Source: Manis javanica | Taxonomy: Eukaryota > Chordata > Mammalia > Pholidota > Manidae | Reading direction: 5' to 3' | DNA: 64,000 bases | NCBI RefSeq assembly: GCF_040802235.1 | Contig: NC_133172.1 | Span: 60,581,613-60,645,612, forward strand | Shown: one piece after another, positions 29,866 to 42,452 of the stretch | Layout: each line of letters begins with the position of its first letter | Numbering within the stretch: position 1 is the first letter of the stretch | Notes under the pieces: model-generated | Told to the model about the DNA's origin: nothing | What the model saw: the letters and a program-made list of their open reading frames with translations, nothing else | The model's database searches: none | Position numbers and translations under genes: made by a program

Positions 29866-30559
29866 ACGAACTTACTCTGATGCGTGATTCCTAGTTTTTA
29901 CCACCTGATGATCTTGGATGTGCTGAAGCCATTGCGCCCTGGGGGTGGGCCAGTGGTTGCTGGGGTGGGGGTCAGCTCCGTGCTGCCTCGGGAGCCCTGG
30001 CCATGTGTGCCCCGTTTTAGTTGGCCTCCCTCTGAAACAGACCCCGGGAGGAGGATTTGCCAAAAGCAAATTAGGAATTTTCCTGGGGAAAACTAGTGGG
30101 GGATGGGGAAGTGGGACAGGAGGGGAAGAAGGTCAGACAAGGTGAGGGGTCAAGGTCCCGCAGAGGGCAACTGCAGTGAGACTCTCCTGGGGCCCCACAC
30201 AGTTGCTCAGAAAAGCCCCACACTTGGCTTAATGAAATTTTTAGCAATTTTTGAAACAAGGGGCCCACATAGTCATTTTGCAAATGATTATGTGGCTGGA
30301 GTCGCCCTCTCAGCCCCATCAGGCAAGAAGGGGGCCACGGTGAGTGGGGCCCCAGCACCCCTCAGTGATAGGTGCAGTTATAACTCCTTATTATTAGCTG
30401 GGCGCAGGCAGCCCCTGGGGCACAGCTACTCCCAGTTGAGAACCTCTGGATGAAGCCCAAATAATGAGGCTCTAATTCGTGTCACTTCAACCATCAGTAA
30501 GTCTCCCTGGAACAAGCTCTGAGGTTCAGAAGAATTAACTTCTCACCCAGCCCTCACCA

Positions 30560-30625
30560 ACTCCCTCATTCACACATTCATTCTACCAAGAAATATTTAC
30601 CAAGCACCCAGCCACCTTTTCTTGG
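30560..30625 (+). repeat. L2 fragment
   Basis: 'attcacacattcattctacc' followed by 'aagaaatatttaccaagcac' is the L2 'attcaacaaatatttattgagc' motif. Confidence 0.6.
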
Positions 30626-31504
30626 CGAATCCAAAATGTACATTTTTCTCACCTTCCCACACCCCTGAAGTTGGGAGGTGTCATAGCTGCTAGTTCCAGC
30701 CACCAGGCAGCAGGCATCTTTGCCCATGAGAACGTTGTGTGTAAGCGGATCAGTGGAAACTTCCAGGAACAACAGAAGAACTGCCTTCTGGGAAATTCTG
30801 CCACCGGCACTGCCAGGCGCTCAGAGGGCCACGTGGGCAGAAAACTCGGATGCTGGCAACTGAGTGGAAAATTAGTTCTGAAGGGCTGGGTCCAAACGCA
30901 ATGACCTTCTGGGAAGTACCTTATCCCACGCATGTCACTTAAGTTTTTTTTTTGATGTTTGCACAAGAATGATACGTGATGAAAGAGGTTTACAAAGAGG
31001 TTCTCAGGAAGTTTGAAATAAAAAACTGAAACACCACAGCAGCTCAGTTGGGAGCGCTTTTCTCTTTTAATTATACATAAAGTTATGCATAAATTACGAG
31101 CTATGCTGCCTGCCTGGGTGTCAGTCTGAGATACTGTGGGAAACAGCCATGCCTGCTGCCCCCAGGAGCGATGCCCCTCCATCACACGGCCCCAGGGTGG
31201 GCTTGTGAGCCCCTTCCTGGCGGCACTCCCTCCCTCCCTCACCTGCTTTCCCCTTGTGTCCTGCCCCAGGTCCTCGGGCTGGAGGGGACGCACAGGGGAG
31301 CTGGTCGCAGGCAGTGGGAGAAGCACCCAGGACCATCTGGAAGCAGCTGTATTTCTTGGCTTTGCACGTAGAGCAGGGTCCCCTTTGGAGCCTGCACAGC
31401 CCCTCCCCGGACCAGTGGTTTGGAGACCAGATGATAGTGCTTCTCACCTAGTCTGGGGCCTGAGCGGAGGTTCTGCTGGCCAGAGTGTGAGCAAACCCTG
31501 GACT

Positions 31505-31660
31505 TGGGTGGGGTCCATAGTGGCCCCACCGGTCACAGCTGTGTGTCCCTGGACCCGGAGCTTAACCTCTCTGAGCCTCAGTTCCCACTGTGATGGAAGA
31601 GGGGATAACACCTGCCGTACCTGCCCCAGGACTAAACGAGATGGGGAGTGAAACCAGTGG
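31505..31660 (+). repeat. MIR SINE
   Basis: 'cacagctgtgtgtccctgga', 'taacctctctgagcctcagt' and 'ggggataacacctgccgtac' follow MIR order. Confidence 0.8.
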
Positions 31661-31879
31661 GAAACTCAGAACAGCGTATCCGGGGGCTTCTGGGCTATGG
31701 GCAGAGAAGGCGGAAGGTGCCCTGGAGGCCCAGCCCAGGATCGAAGGGGCCTGGGCAGCTATAGGTCCACCGTACTGGTGGCCATGGCAGAATCCCAGCT
31801 CCAACCAGCCTGGGCAGAGAAGGTGGTGTGGAGGGGCAGGGTTGGGGGTGCGGTTAGGGGTGAGGCTACGGTGCTAGGC

Positions 31880-32095
31880 TGACAGCGTCGGCGTCCCGGC
31901 TCTGACACTCGCTGGTTGTGAGGCCTTGCACAGTTTATTCATGGTGCCTCGGTTTCCCCATCTGTAAAAGGGGGTGGTGGCCCTCCAGGGCTTTTAGAAG
32001 GAGTGAAGGTGTTAATATCTCTGTGGCTCTCAGAACCGTGCCTGGCTCCTGGTTCGTGTTACATAAAGGGCTTCCTGCTGTTATTGTCTCCAAGG
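31880..32095 (+). repeat. MIR SINE
   Basis: 'ctctgacactcgctggttgt', 'gcctcggtttccccatctgt', 'aaaagggggtgg' and 'cgtgcctggctcctggttcg' span most of MIR. Confidence 0.8.
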
Positions 32096-32744
32096 AAGGT
32101 TAGATCGGCCACAGCTTGGAAAGACGCCTCACCGGGACTTCAGGGACGGTGGGAACCAGGGATGGGCTCTCTCAGTCCTCTCTGTCTTCTCTGGGCAGAG
32201 TGACTTTTTCTTGTGACATGAAATGTAGCCCCCGCAGCTCTCCATCCTGCCCACCCACCACCTGAACGGGACTGAAAAGGAAGCCCCTTGCCCCCACCCC
32301 GACACCCTAGGGATGCCACCCACTTCTGGGCCCATCAAGGGAGGCCAGGGGACAGGTGAAGAAAGATCTGGCAGCTCCTCCCTCCCATCAGCAATGGCAC
32401 TGGGGCAGTGGTGGGAAGGTGCACCAGGATGGGGTCCCAGGAAAATGCACACATGGGGGTTGGGCAGCCAATTGCCTTGATGTCCACACCAGAGACCTAT
32501 GTCACGTGGGAGGGCAGTAGGACTCCAGGATATATCGTCACTTGCCCAAGGCCATGGGCAGCTGGCAGCAATGGGTGGCCGTCCGTCCTTACGGAAACTC
32601 CCTCTGTCCCTAGCACGTGCCCTGCATTACTATTACATTACTCCCCATGGCGACCTTAACACCACAGGGAGCACCCTCCAAGCACCTACGGGCCCCTCTG
32701 CAAGCCCTGCACAGGCACTAACTCATCTGAGCTGTACCGACCCA

Positions 32745-32885
32745 TGCGCAAGACACTATTAACAACTATTTCACAGGTGGGGGAAACTGAGGCACAGAAA
32801 AATGAAGTCATTTAGCAAGAGTCACACAGCTAGTAAATGGCAGGGTGAGGACACAGACCTAAGTCATCTGCGTCTGGTGTCCATG
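32745..32885 (-). repeat. MIR SINE
   Basis: 'gggggaaactgaggcacaga' and 'gtcacacagctagtaaatgg' are reverse-strand MIR landmarks. Confidence 0.85.
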
Positions 32886-33174
32886 GGTGGTAGGAACTTT
32901 TCTTTCAATCAGAAAAAGTCCTGCATTTGTGTAGTTATATGAACACAGATAGGCACTGATAAAATACTTGCCTTGATTATGACATTCCCCTACCACAGCC
33001 GTCTGGAGTGGAGAGACCGCACCGTCATTGCTGGTCTCCTAGGAAGTACCAAGCACAGGAAGCCTTTCTGGAAAAGATTACATGAGGGGAAGGACACACC
33101 TTTTTTTTTTCTCTATTAATTGTCAAAGATTATACCTCATACTAAGGTTATCTGTTTTGTTTTTCTTTATTTTT

Positions 33175-33330
33175 TAAAAATAATTTTATACAACTTTTTA
33201 TTTGAAATAATGGTGAATTCACAGGACATGCTCAGACATGTACAGGGAGGCCCCCCGCCCCCGTGGTAACATCTCGTGTTAACTGAAGCCCAATGATGCA
33301 AGCAGGAAGCTGGCATGGCTGCCACCCACA
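33175..33330 (-). mobile_element. L1M 3'-UTR fragment, antisense
   Basis: 'ctttttatttgaaataatgg', 'tgaattcacagg' and 'gtggtaacatctcgtgttaa' are reverse-strand old L1M text. Confidence 0.55.
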
Positions 33331-34094
33331 GGTGCACACGATTCTCCAGTTCCACAGCGTGAGGCCATTCGCCCAAGGCCCCCGGCTTCGAACTGGCCAT
33401 CACTGGGCATCAGAGCCCCACTTCCCATTTTCCTTTCTTCCTGGAACTGCAGGAGGCCGGCTTTACTTCTCTGAACAGTGAGTCTGGAGTTTCCTCTCTC
33501 ACCGTATTGGAGATACAACAGAGGCTCTGGGCACCTCTCTGGCTGCCTGGAGGCCCCTCCACAACCAGGAGGGGCAGGGGTGGCCCCACTGTAGCTGGGG
33601 CACTGGGCTGACGGCAGGGGCCGGCCAGGGGCCTCACCTGCTCCAACGGCTTTCATCAGAAGGGACTTAATCAGTCCCTCTGTTCCCTGGGTAGACTGAC
33701 TTGGCCACAATCTTTCCTGGGGCCATATTCCAACTCAGCTGCCAGAATTAACTTAGCTCACCTGCCCCAAGTCTTTTTCTAGAACATTCTCACAGCCACA
33801 GCAAAGTAGTCTAAAGAAATGGCAGGTGAGGCTCTTCCAGGTGACAATCGTGCAGGACAAACCCTGCCTTATAACCCCAGGGAGGGCCTCCCCATGCTTC
33901 CACCCCGTGGAGGGGAGTGAGCCCTTGGGTGAGATGCGAGAGGTACCCAGCCCCAGACAGACCTCTTTCCGCAGGCACCTGTAGCTGCTGCCTGGAATTC
34001 CACCATTAGAGTGTCATCTGGTGCTGGCGCTTGAGGCCTGCTAGAGTGTGGACTCCTCTGGGAGAGGCTGCTGCGATCTAAGCCTCAAAGGGAA

Positions 34095-34175
34095 AGTCAT
34101 ATGCCCAAGAGCAGACCATTCGGCAAGGGGCAGAGCCGGCATTCGAACCCAGGCTTCATCCCACTCGGTAAATTG
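34095..34175 (-). repeat. MIR SINE fragment
   Basis: 'agtcatatgcccaagagcag' followed by 'gcagagccggcattcgaacc' is the reverse-strand MIR middle. Confidence 0.65.
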
Positions 34176-34224
34176 GAAGATGAACGCAGCAGGGTTTTGT
34201 GTGTCCCTTTAAGGCTACTCAGGA

Positions 34225-34920
34225 TGGAGAAAGGGAACATAGTGGGGCCTTGTCGGGACAAGGCGCCAGGCTAATGTCCCCGCTGAGACTGGCTTTGGGA
34301 TGCCTGCCCCGGGGGCGCCATGTTGGTGCTCCGAGACCCAACTCTTTGGCCTCAGCTGATTGGTCCAGAAACCGGTCACCTGACTTGAGCTAGGCCAATC
34401 AGAATGCCCCCTGATTGTGCCCCTGAGTCTTCCTGATGCCAGAAGGTCGCTTGGCCTGTGACCCGGAGCCTGGCCGAGGAGCGAGGGACGCTCGAACCCG
34501 GGCTCTGCCTCTTCTCCCAACTCCGTGGCCTCAGGAGACTCCCTGAACCCCTCGATGCTTCAGTCTCTTCTCTGGACGTTGGAACTTCCTGAGTGGGGAA
34601 GTTTTTTGCCCAAGGCCTGGCGCACCGGAAATGCTGGGCGACCTGGGCCGGCTCTGCTGCCCGTGTGAACAGGGGGACGGGCCTCAGAGGTGTGCGGAGG
34701 CCACCTGCTGCCCGTACATGAGGAGGGAAGAGGAGAAAGAGCCAGAGGGGGAGAGAAGCCATTAGGACTTGTGAGAGCTTTCGAGGGCTTGAATCCCATC
34801 GCTGAGACTTGGCTGCCCTCCCTGCGCTGAGGTTCGAGGATGCCTATACCGTGGTCCTCGGAAATGGGGTTTCTGTTATTTGCAGTCAGAATCAGACCGA
34901 CACAAAACAATACAGGACGT
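34225..34920 (+). mobile_element. LTR-like element with internal MIR-like piece
   Basis: 'cctcagctgattggtccaga', 'gagctaggccaatcagaatg' and a terminal 'aaatggggtttctgttattt' with 'gcagtcagaat' resemble an old mammalian ERVL-type LTR. A MIR-like stretch (about 34475-34600, 'gaacccgggctctgcctctt') lies inside, so the block may be composite. Boundaries are approximate. Confidence 0.35.
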
Positions 34921-35704
34921 CACCCACAACGACGACAAACCACCTCGACTGGAACGGTCTGGAAAGGCGAAGGCCTCGTAGAATCCACTGGAACCACCTC
35001 TGAACTGGATGCCAGGGAATTCTGGCCCCAGACCCAGTTACCACATAAAGAAAATACCCGGCAGGCTTCAACTCCAGGGCAGGACGGCTGCCAAGGCTCC
35101 CAAGCGGTCACCCTACCCCTGAGCACCCAGAGGCCTCCCATCCCAGGGAGCACATGCACGGCCTGCCAGCCCCACATTCTGCGTCATGCCTCCTGCTCCC
35201 AGACGGACAGGCTTCTGGCAATTTGCATTCAAGCAACACATTGAACAGGTTCCTTGAGATGGGTGAAGCCCTGCCCATTAGGCAATGCCCTGGCCATGCC
35301 CAGGCTGGAGAATATGGGAGGGGAGTAGATTGGCAATTCTAATGGCCCAAGTTACGGGCAAAGGTGAGTGCCCAACATTCACTGTCACCCTCAACAGCCT
35401 GACTGGGAAGGTGCCATGTGCACTGATAGCAGAAAGATGGGAGGCTGGGATATTTGCAAGTTTCTTATTCAATCTGCTAGGTGTGGGAGCCCTAGCTTTT
35501 TCTACAAGAATTCAACAAGGTTCATTAACACTTTTAAACACGGTGTAGAACATGGCATACGTAACAAGCCTCTTTTGGGGCCAGCTTCCACGGTTTCATC
35601 CGTCCCCTCAACTGTTTGCAGCGTGGAGAGGCTGGAGTAGGTGCGTGAAGGAAACCCAGACATGGCCTGTGGATGCTTCAGACTGCAGCTCCAACAGATG
35701 GGGG

Positions 35705-35732
35705 GTTTTTGTTTGTTTGTTTGTTTTTTTAA
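35705..35732. repeat. (GTTT)n microsatellite
   Basis: Four gttt units followed by a T run. Confidence 0.85.
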
Positions 35733-35861
35733 CATAACCAGAAGATCCTTATTACAGGATCACCTGGATGGGAAAGCTCACTTTGGAACCACCACGCCGT
35801 GTGTCCTAAGACGGAGCAGACAGTCCCAGCCAAGTTTTCCATGGTGGGCGAGTTCCCTACA

Positions 35862-36045
35862 GCAGCAGTTCCCAAAGTGGGGTCCCAGGACCAAGGGTAC
35901 CACCAGGGAACACATTTGAGATGCAGATTCCCAGGCCCACCCCAGACCCACTGAATCAGAAACTCGGGGGTTGGGCCCAGTCGTCTGTGGTTTAACATAC
36001 CCTCTGGGGAATTCTGATGCGGGCTCTGAGAACCGCTGCCCGAGA
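35862..36045 (-). mobile_element. MER20 (hAT-Charlie) DNA transposon fossil
   Basis: 'cagttcccaaagtggggtcc', 'cccaccccagacccactgaa', 'tcagaaactcgggggttggg' and a closing 'ggctctgagaaccgctg' match the whole of MER20 in reverse orientation, with terminal inverted repeats recognisable. Confidence 0.85.
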
Positions 36046-36159
36046 GGGCACGCGGAGCTGATGGCGTGCTCCATCCTGGTGATTTATCACTTAGGCAGGT
36101 TCATGCTTCTTCCCCGGGGGATGCTTGGGGCTGCTCTTAAGTGGTACTGCCTTCTGCTT

Positions 36160-36345
36160 AGAACACTGATTCCGGAGCCCCTCGGTCAGTGAGCGAGACC
36201 TGGCTCCACCTCTCACCTCCCAGGTGACCCTGAGCCAGTCTGCTTGGCCATCAAATGTGCGGATGCTCTTGCCTGTCTCTTGGGCTGGCTGCAAGGCGGA
36301 AACTAACCAAGGCAGGTAAAGGGCTCAGAATGGTACCCGCTTCGC
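36160..36345 (+). repeat. MIR SINE, strongly diverged
   Basis: 'gaacactgattccggagccc', 'gacctggctccacctctcac' and 'gtgaccctgagccagtctgc' follow MIR order with many changes. Confidence 0.45.
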
Positions 36346-37504
36346 CGCGAGTGTTACAGAAGGACAAGCTCTCTGCCAAAGCAGCAGTGGGGGCCAAGGC
36401 AGGTAGCCTAATTGACAGGCCCTCCTAGGAGGAGGAGGGCCTGATTCTCAGGGCCAGGGCTGGGTGGGCCTCCAGGAGAGAGTGGGAGGGAGATCTGGGG
36501 GCCTCTGGGAGGAGCAGGGAGGCCCCCCGGGGCAGCAAGGCTGTGACGCAGCAAGAAATGATGAGAAGGAGCTCGTGGTTGCCCAGGGCGATGGGCTCCC
36601 CAAACTCCCAGAGAGAGGCCAGGAGGGGCCCTCCTCGCTGCAGGAGCCAGGATACCTCTGGGAGCCTCAAGAAGGTCCTGGTCCCTGAGTCCCAGGGAGA
36701 GGCAGGAGCACGAACACACAAGGAGTGTGGGGGCCCCAGACACCCGGTCAGCAGGGGGGTCAGGGCTGGGCTCTGAGCAAACGCCCATGCAGCCATTGCC
36801 CCAGGCTGGCTGTCCCCCAAGCTTGGAAACATGACTTACATACTGTTAATTCCACTAGGACGCAGAAACCTGCCACAGTGGTTAGAGGCCTTCTTTCCTT
36901 TTCCACGCCTGTGGGAGAGGAGCCGGAACACTTCACTTTTGCGAGGACAGTGATGCCCGTCGAACAGCACCGCCATGGTGTGAAGGATTCCAGGTGTGGA
37001 TGTGAGAAGGGGAAGCCGCCCACACTGAGGGAGAGGAGCCCAAAAACGGGGGGAAGGGCCCCAGGGGATCCGGGTGGAGTACCACATCATCCAGCGTTCC
37101 TCTGCCGTGGAACGGGTTGGGCTGGTGACGAGACGTAAGGTGTGTGTTAGGAGGAAGTGGCCGTCCTGTTCCCACCATTGTTATTGCCTGCTGGGAGCAA
37201 CCCTCTCTCTGCAGGCTAATTATTGAATGAATGAACCCGCTTTCCTACTGGCTAAACCAGGTTCACAGAGCCCGCCGCTCACCCCCGTACTGGTTCTAAG
37301 AAGTCTCTCTGTGGGCAGGCTGGCAGGTGCCCACACAGCCAGCGCAGTGAGACTCAATAGGGCCTTGACTGCTGCAGCGTGGCTGCCCTGGGGGCACCCC
37401 TGGCTTTCTGGAGGGACATGGCCGTTGTCCCTGGGCCTTGCCTCCCTCAGTCTCACTGTAGCCAAGGTGTTTGGTTACCTATGGCTATGGCTTTCTTATT
37501 TGTT

Positions 37505-37690
37505 TAGAAATTGAGCAAAATCTTAACCACCTACCATGCACCAGGCACACTTCTATATGTTAGGCATAAAGCAGGAAAGATACAAATTCCCTGCTCACAC
37601 TCATGGAGTAGACAGCCCATCTGAGAGGGGGCCTTATGGTGAACATAAGCTAATCAATGGGGAAAACAAGTCAGGATAAGGGGTGTAGGG
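37505..37690 (+). repeat. L2 fragment
   Basis: 'ctaccatgcaccaggcacac', 'caaattccctgctcacactc' and 'atggagtagacagcc' follow L2 order. Confidence 0.7.
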
Positions 37691-37694
37691 TGAC

Positions 37695-38790
37695 AGAGGC
37701 GGATGCTATTTCTTTTACTTTTTAAACTTTTTCACATAATTACAGATGGACAGGAAGCTGCACAGTGGTGCAGAGAGGCCCTGTGTACAAGCACCCAGGC
37801 CCCGGGGTGGTCACACTCAGCCACAGGGCCACATCAAAGCCAGGAAACTGACACATTGCTGCAACGTGGCGAGTGCCTCCGGTTTGATCGCGTGCATAGA
37901 TAGATGTAAGCGCCACGTCAATCAAGACACAGAACAGTCCTGTGTCCTCCTGGATGCCCTCACAGACACACCTGTCCTCCCACACCCTCCCCAACCCCTG
38001 CCAAACACTCATCTCTTCTCCATCTCTACAATTTGTCCTGTCAAGAATATTATATAACTGGAGTCTTACAGTAGGTGACCTTCTCAGATCTGCATATATT
38101 CTTCACAGATTCCTCACATCTTCGTGCCTGCTGTCCACCTCTCCCTCTACCTCTCTTTCTCAGGGTGCACTTCCAAAAAGGGACATTCTCTTCCACTACT
38201 AGACCACAAGGATCAAAATCAGTAAATTTGCATAATATAATACTATTGTCTACAGTTTGTTCCACTAATGCTTTTCCTTTACAGCAAAAGAAATTTGCCC
38301 GTCGTTCTACTAATGTCCTTTATAGCAAAAGATAAAGACATTTTTTCCAGGTCTAGGAGATGATGGAGAATCACAAATTGCATCTGATTGTTATGACACT
38401 TGTCTCCTTTAATCTGGAATAATATTCCACGGCCTTTCCCTGTCTTCCCGGATGTTGGTATTTTTGGAGAGTGTACTCTGGTTACTTCCTAGGATGTCCA
38501 TCAGTTTGGGTGTGATGTTTCTTCACCATGGGATTCGGGTTAAGCATTTTGGCAGGAATACTCCAGAAGTGAAGTTATGTTCTGCTCATGCATTGCATCT
38601 GGGAACCAGTGACGTCATCTGTCCCATCCTGGTCATGGTGAGGCTGGTCCCTTGGTTAAGGAGGGGTATACCAGGTTTCTCCACTATAAAATGACTGTTT
38701 TCCCTTTGTAACTAATAAATATCTTGTGGAAACATCCTTTAAGACTGTGTAAATATCTTATGCCTCATTAAACTTTTATCTGCTTTTAAG
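37695..38790 (-). mobile_element. Long L1M 3'-UTR segment, antisense
   Basis: On the plus text the order is 'tttttcacataattacagat', 'atcaagacacagaacagtcc', 'tttatagcaaaagataaaga', 'cttgtctcctttaatctgga', 'gaatactccagaagtgaagt', 'ggtttctccactataaaatg' and 'ctcattaaacttttatctgc'. This reproduces, reversed, a well-known old L1M 3' region. Contains a short internal direct repeat (38259-38292 and 38304-38333). Confidence 0.75.
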
Positions 38791-38794
38791 AACA

Positions 38795-38880
38795 TTTTTT
38801 TATTGATGCAAAAATTTACCTATAGAAAAGTACACAGACTGCAGATCCTGCTCAGTGAACTGTTAGGAAGTGAACACCCT
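38795..38880 (-). mobile_element. L1M fragment, antisense
   Basis: 'tttttattgatgcaaaaatt' with 'gaaaagtacacagactgcag' resembles reverse L1M text. Confidence 0.45.
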
Positions 38881-39889
38881 GCAGGCTACGTGAGGGTGTG
38901 CTTTAACTGGGGTGCGCAGGGAGGGGAAACTTAAGCGTCGGCCTGAATGGAGGGACTTTGGGCCCTGTCAGTAGCTGGGGGGTTACACATCTGGTCTGGC
39001 AGGGGGACTGTCAAGTTCAAAGGCAGCAGCTAGACTGAGCTCAGCATATTTGACAGCCAGCCAGAACTGCATTCCTGGCTTTGAGACATTCAGAGGTGGA
39101 TGCGGTGGGAGTCTTGGGGGAGGGGAACCAGGGTTAACAGATGGGGCCAGACAGTGTGGGGCCTCCTGGGCCCATGTGAGGAGTGTGATTTTATTGCCAG
39201 GGTGCCCAGATCGCACGGTGAGAGCCCAGGGTTTCTCAGTAATCCCAGGAGCAGAATAGGGGAGTGGAAGGGGGAGATGGGAAAGAACAAGTAAAGGGTG
39301 TTCTTGCAGAGGTCACCCCTGTGGGCTACTGGATCCTGATGCTTTGAGGGTCCTGGGAAACAAGCAGAACAATCCTTAGGGCTTTAACCACCTGTCTCTG
39401 GACCAGGGTGCCAAAAAAACACCCTTTAAGCAAAGAGTCCAGTAAGCAACCTTCACTCAAAGGCAAGTCCTCCCGGGGCCTGCAGGGCAGGGGGCTTCAC
39501 CTCTGCGCAGCCACGCAGGCTGCTGCTCAGGGGACTGACTGCAAGGGGCGCAGGCCGAGCTGGAGATCACTCCTCTGTCTCCCTGCTGGGAGGGACCCCA
39601 ATCGCCTTCTGAATGTCTCAACCCCAGGGAAGGACATACCAGGCAGGCTGTACCAGACCAGGAAAGAGCAGGTCCCACCCTTGCTGGCAGCTGCCTCACT
39701 GAGAACGCAGGTCGAGAACCGCGGGCTCTAAGAAGTTTCAAAAGGAGTAACTGGGAACTTTGAACATTTTATTACATCAAATAGCCACCAGAACTTGCAC
39801 GTTTAACTTCTGATCAGCTTCCCAGTTTAACTACATCTTAACTCATTCATTCTCAGTTCAGCAAATACATACCTGCATACCATGCTTCC

Positions 39890-40310
39890 CTTTAAAATAG
39901 ATCTTTATTGAGATAAGATTCACCATTTTAACTGATTTCATGTGTACAATTTGGTGGATTTTAGCATTTTCACAAGGTCCCCAGCCATCCCCTCTAATCC
40001 TAGAATGCTGTCATCATTTCAAAAAAAAATTCTGGGCATCCCCTGTCCCCTCCCCAGCCCCTGCCAAACACCACCCTGCTGCCTGCCTCTGTGGATTCCC
40101 CTGCTGGACATTCCACAGGAATGGAATCCTACGCTCAGTGGCCTGGGGTCTCCTTTCCTTCACCCAGTGTGTTTTCACAGCTCACCCATGTCATGGTGTG
40201 ATCATTAGGGACCTCTTTATGGCCAATTGACGTTAGACCCCATTGCATGGGGAGGCCACGTCTGCCCATTCACTCCCTGCTGGCAGGTGCTTGGTGGCTT
40301 GCCGGCACCC
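39890..40310 (-). mobile_element. L1M 3'-UTR fragment, antisense
   Basis: 'tctttattgagataagattc', 'accattttaactg', 'ttccacaggaatggaatcct' and 'attgcatggggaggccacgt' are reverse L1M landmarks. Confidence 0.75.
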
Positions 40311-40429
40311 TCCTGTAAGCTCATAAATGTAATGCAGCACTATGACCTGTGGAAACCACTGGGATGATGGGGAGCCCCCTGCCTCCTCAACTCACTGGGT
40401 CCAGAGATAGGGAGGGGCCTGTCAGGACC

Positions 40430-40760
40430 AGCGACAATTCAGTTAAAACCTGAAGAGTGAGCAGGAGTTGGCGGGGCAAGAGTTTGGGGTGAGGGGGCTC
40501 GTGGGAAGGCAGAGGATGCACCTCTACAGAGGCTTTGGGGCAAGCGTGGGCACCCGGGGCCTCTGAGAGGTGAAGGGGCTTTCGTATGGCCTGAGCTGGG
40601 AGGCGGGGGCGGAGTCAGGAGGCAGGGCTTGGTGGCCCCGCTGGGGCGTGTAAAAGGTCTAGATTGCAACCGAGGACAAGGGGGGGGAAAGGGGGTGACA
40701 CGGGCAGGTGAGAGTCTGAGAGCAGTGCCGGGTGGGCGTGGGACTAACTGTGCTGGGGCC
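40430..40760 (+). repeat. Possible L2 body fragment
   Basis: 'aacctgaagagtgagcagga' and 'aaggcagaggatgcacctct' resemble L2 body text. Later text is too GC-rich to confirm. Confidence 0.3.
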
Positions 40761-42229
40761 AAGGAATTTCCTGGGGTGCCAGGACTTTCTGTGCTGAAAC
40801 TGAGACCAGCCCAGCCATTGTGGGACAGTCAGTCGCCTCCAGGTGACTGGGGCTTGGAGGTGGGGCTCGAGATGGTGGGTTTAAACATGGAAGGTGTTGG
40901 GCCTCCTTGCTTCGGACTGGAGTGCTCTTACTGGGGGCTTTTGAATGTTTAAAATGAGGGTTGATTTTGAAAGGGAGTCAAATTTCCCCTCCATGACCAC
41001 CTGGAGAAGGTAAGTCTACAGAGACGGTGAAAGGGTGGTGGTGGCCAGGGGGTCAGGGCCAGGGAAGGTGGAGCACAGAGGGTCAGAGGGCACTGAAGCC
41101 TGCATGACCCTGTGACAGGACACTCGGCATCTGTTGGAACCCACTGATGACACACCAGAGTGCACCCTTCTGTGAGGTGTGGGCTTTACACCCAGAGACC
41201 TTCCCCTTCAGCCACACCACCGCCTTCCATAAGGTTCCATAACATCCCCCAACAAAAGTCACTCTCTCCTCTTCTGAAAATCTTTTGGGAAATAGATTTA
41301 TTCTTGTGCCAGGTTCAAACAACTATTGGCAGCTGCTTAGAGTGTGATAAAGAGGATTCCCAGGCCCGTCTTGCCAGTAGAGAAGTGTCCCCCCTCGAGT
41401 GAGTGGTGACATCTGCCTGGGTGTAGCAGGAGGGAGGGTGCCATCTGCGCTGTGTCTTTGCCTCTTGGGATTTAGCGAGTCTCAGGCACATTCCCTGGGC
41501 ACTAGCGGGCCGTGCCTGGGGTCTCCTGGTGGAATGAAGGCCCGTAGAAGCCCAGAAATGCCACAGCTGGAGGAAGTGCTCAGCCATGTTCCCCATCACT
41601 TGGCCAACAATGACCACAGAAGAGGTGATAACAAGGGTATCACAAGACTCATGTCTGGAAACAGACTCTGTGTGTGCAAGGGAGACCATAGTTTTGGTGC
41701 AAATGTGTGAGTTGTTTCACACAAGTGGTCTCACTATAGGGACACAGCTAAGCACATTCTCACCAGGAGCCTCAGCGCTTACCCTTCTCTCTCAGAGGAC
41801 TGTCCCCAGGCATCCACAAGGGCACTGCCCTCCTGTTGAGGTCTCCTCTCCTGACCGCTGCAGCCCCAAGAGCCCACACTCTCCCGCCCCCGCCCGCTGG
41901 CTCCTGGTCACTGCACGGCCCGCTCTGCTCGCTTCCCTGAACAAACCGCCACCAGCCTCTCCCCGTTCTGGGGGCCCGAAGCCTGCAATCCAGGGTGTCC
42001 ACAGGGACCTCTCCCTCCACAGGTTCCTCTGGAGAGCCGTAATGATTCCTTTTCCAAATACGGAACATTCACAATTCCCGGGAGGTTAGGTTGCAGACAT
42101 GGGGTTTTGGGGGGCATTACTCAACCCACTGCATTCACTGCCTGACATCGAATTACTAGTGATTTGTTCGGAGCGTGTCACACCCGCCAGAAGACAAGCT
42201 ACAAAAACACAGGAATCGAGTCTGTTGTG

Positions 42230-42300
42230 TTCAGGGGTCTGTCTCAGCGCCACCTGGCAGGTGCTTAAAAATACTTGTTGAGTGAACGAAAGGGGCTTTT
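42230..42300 (+). repeat. L2 3'-tail fragment
   Basis: 'gccacctggcaggtgcttaa' followed by 'aaatacttgttgagtgaacg' is an L2 3'-end motif. Confidence 0.5.
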
Positions 42301-42424
42301 CCTCCCCAAATTCCAATTTCTTCATCTATGAAATGATTATATTATTGTCTGCTGGGCCATTAACAAACAAACTTGAGGGTTTATGTAAAGAGCCATAACT
42401 TCACACTAGTTCCTAAAATTAAAC

Positions 42425-42452
42425 AACACACACACACACACAGACACACACT
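42425..42452. repeat. (CA)n microsatellite
   Basis: acacacacacacacaca with one cagaca interruption. Confidence 0.9.

Noticed and set aside
30649-31326. 225-residue minus-strand frame in the intergenic region
   Set aside because: No recognisable domain, no promoter or poly(A) signal, and interrupted by plus-strand frames of similar length; judged random.
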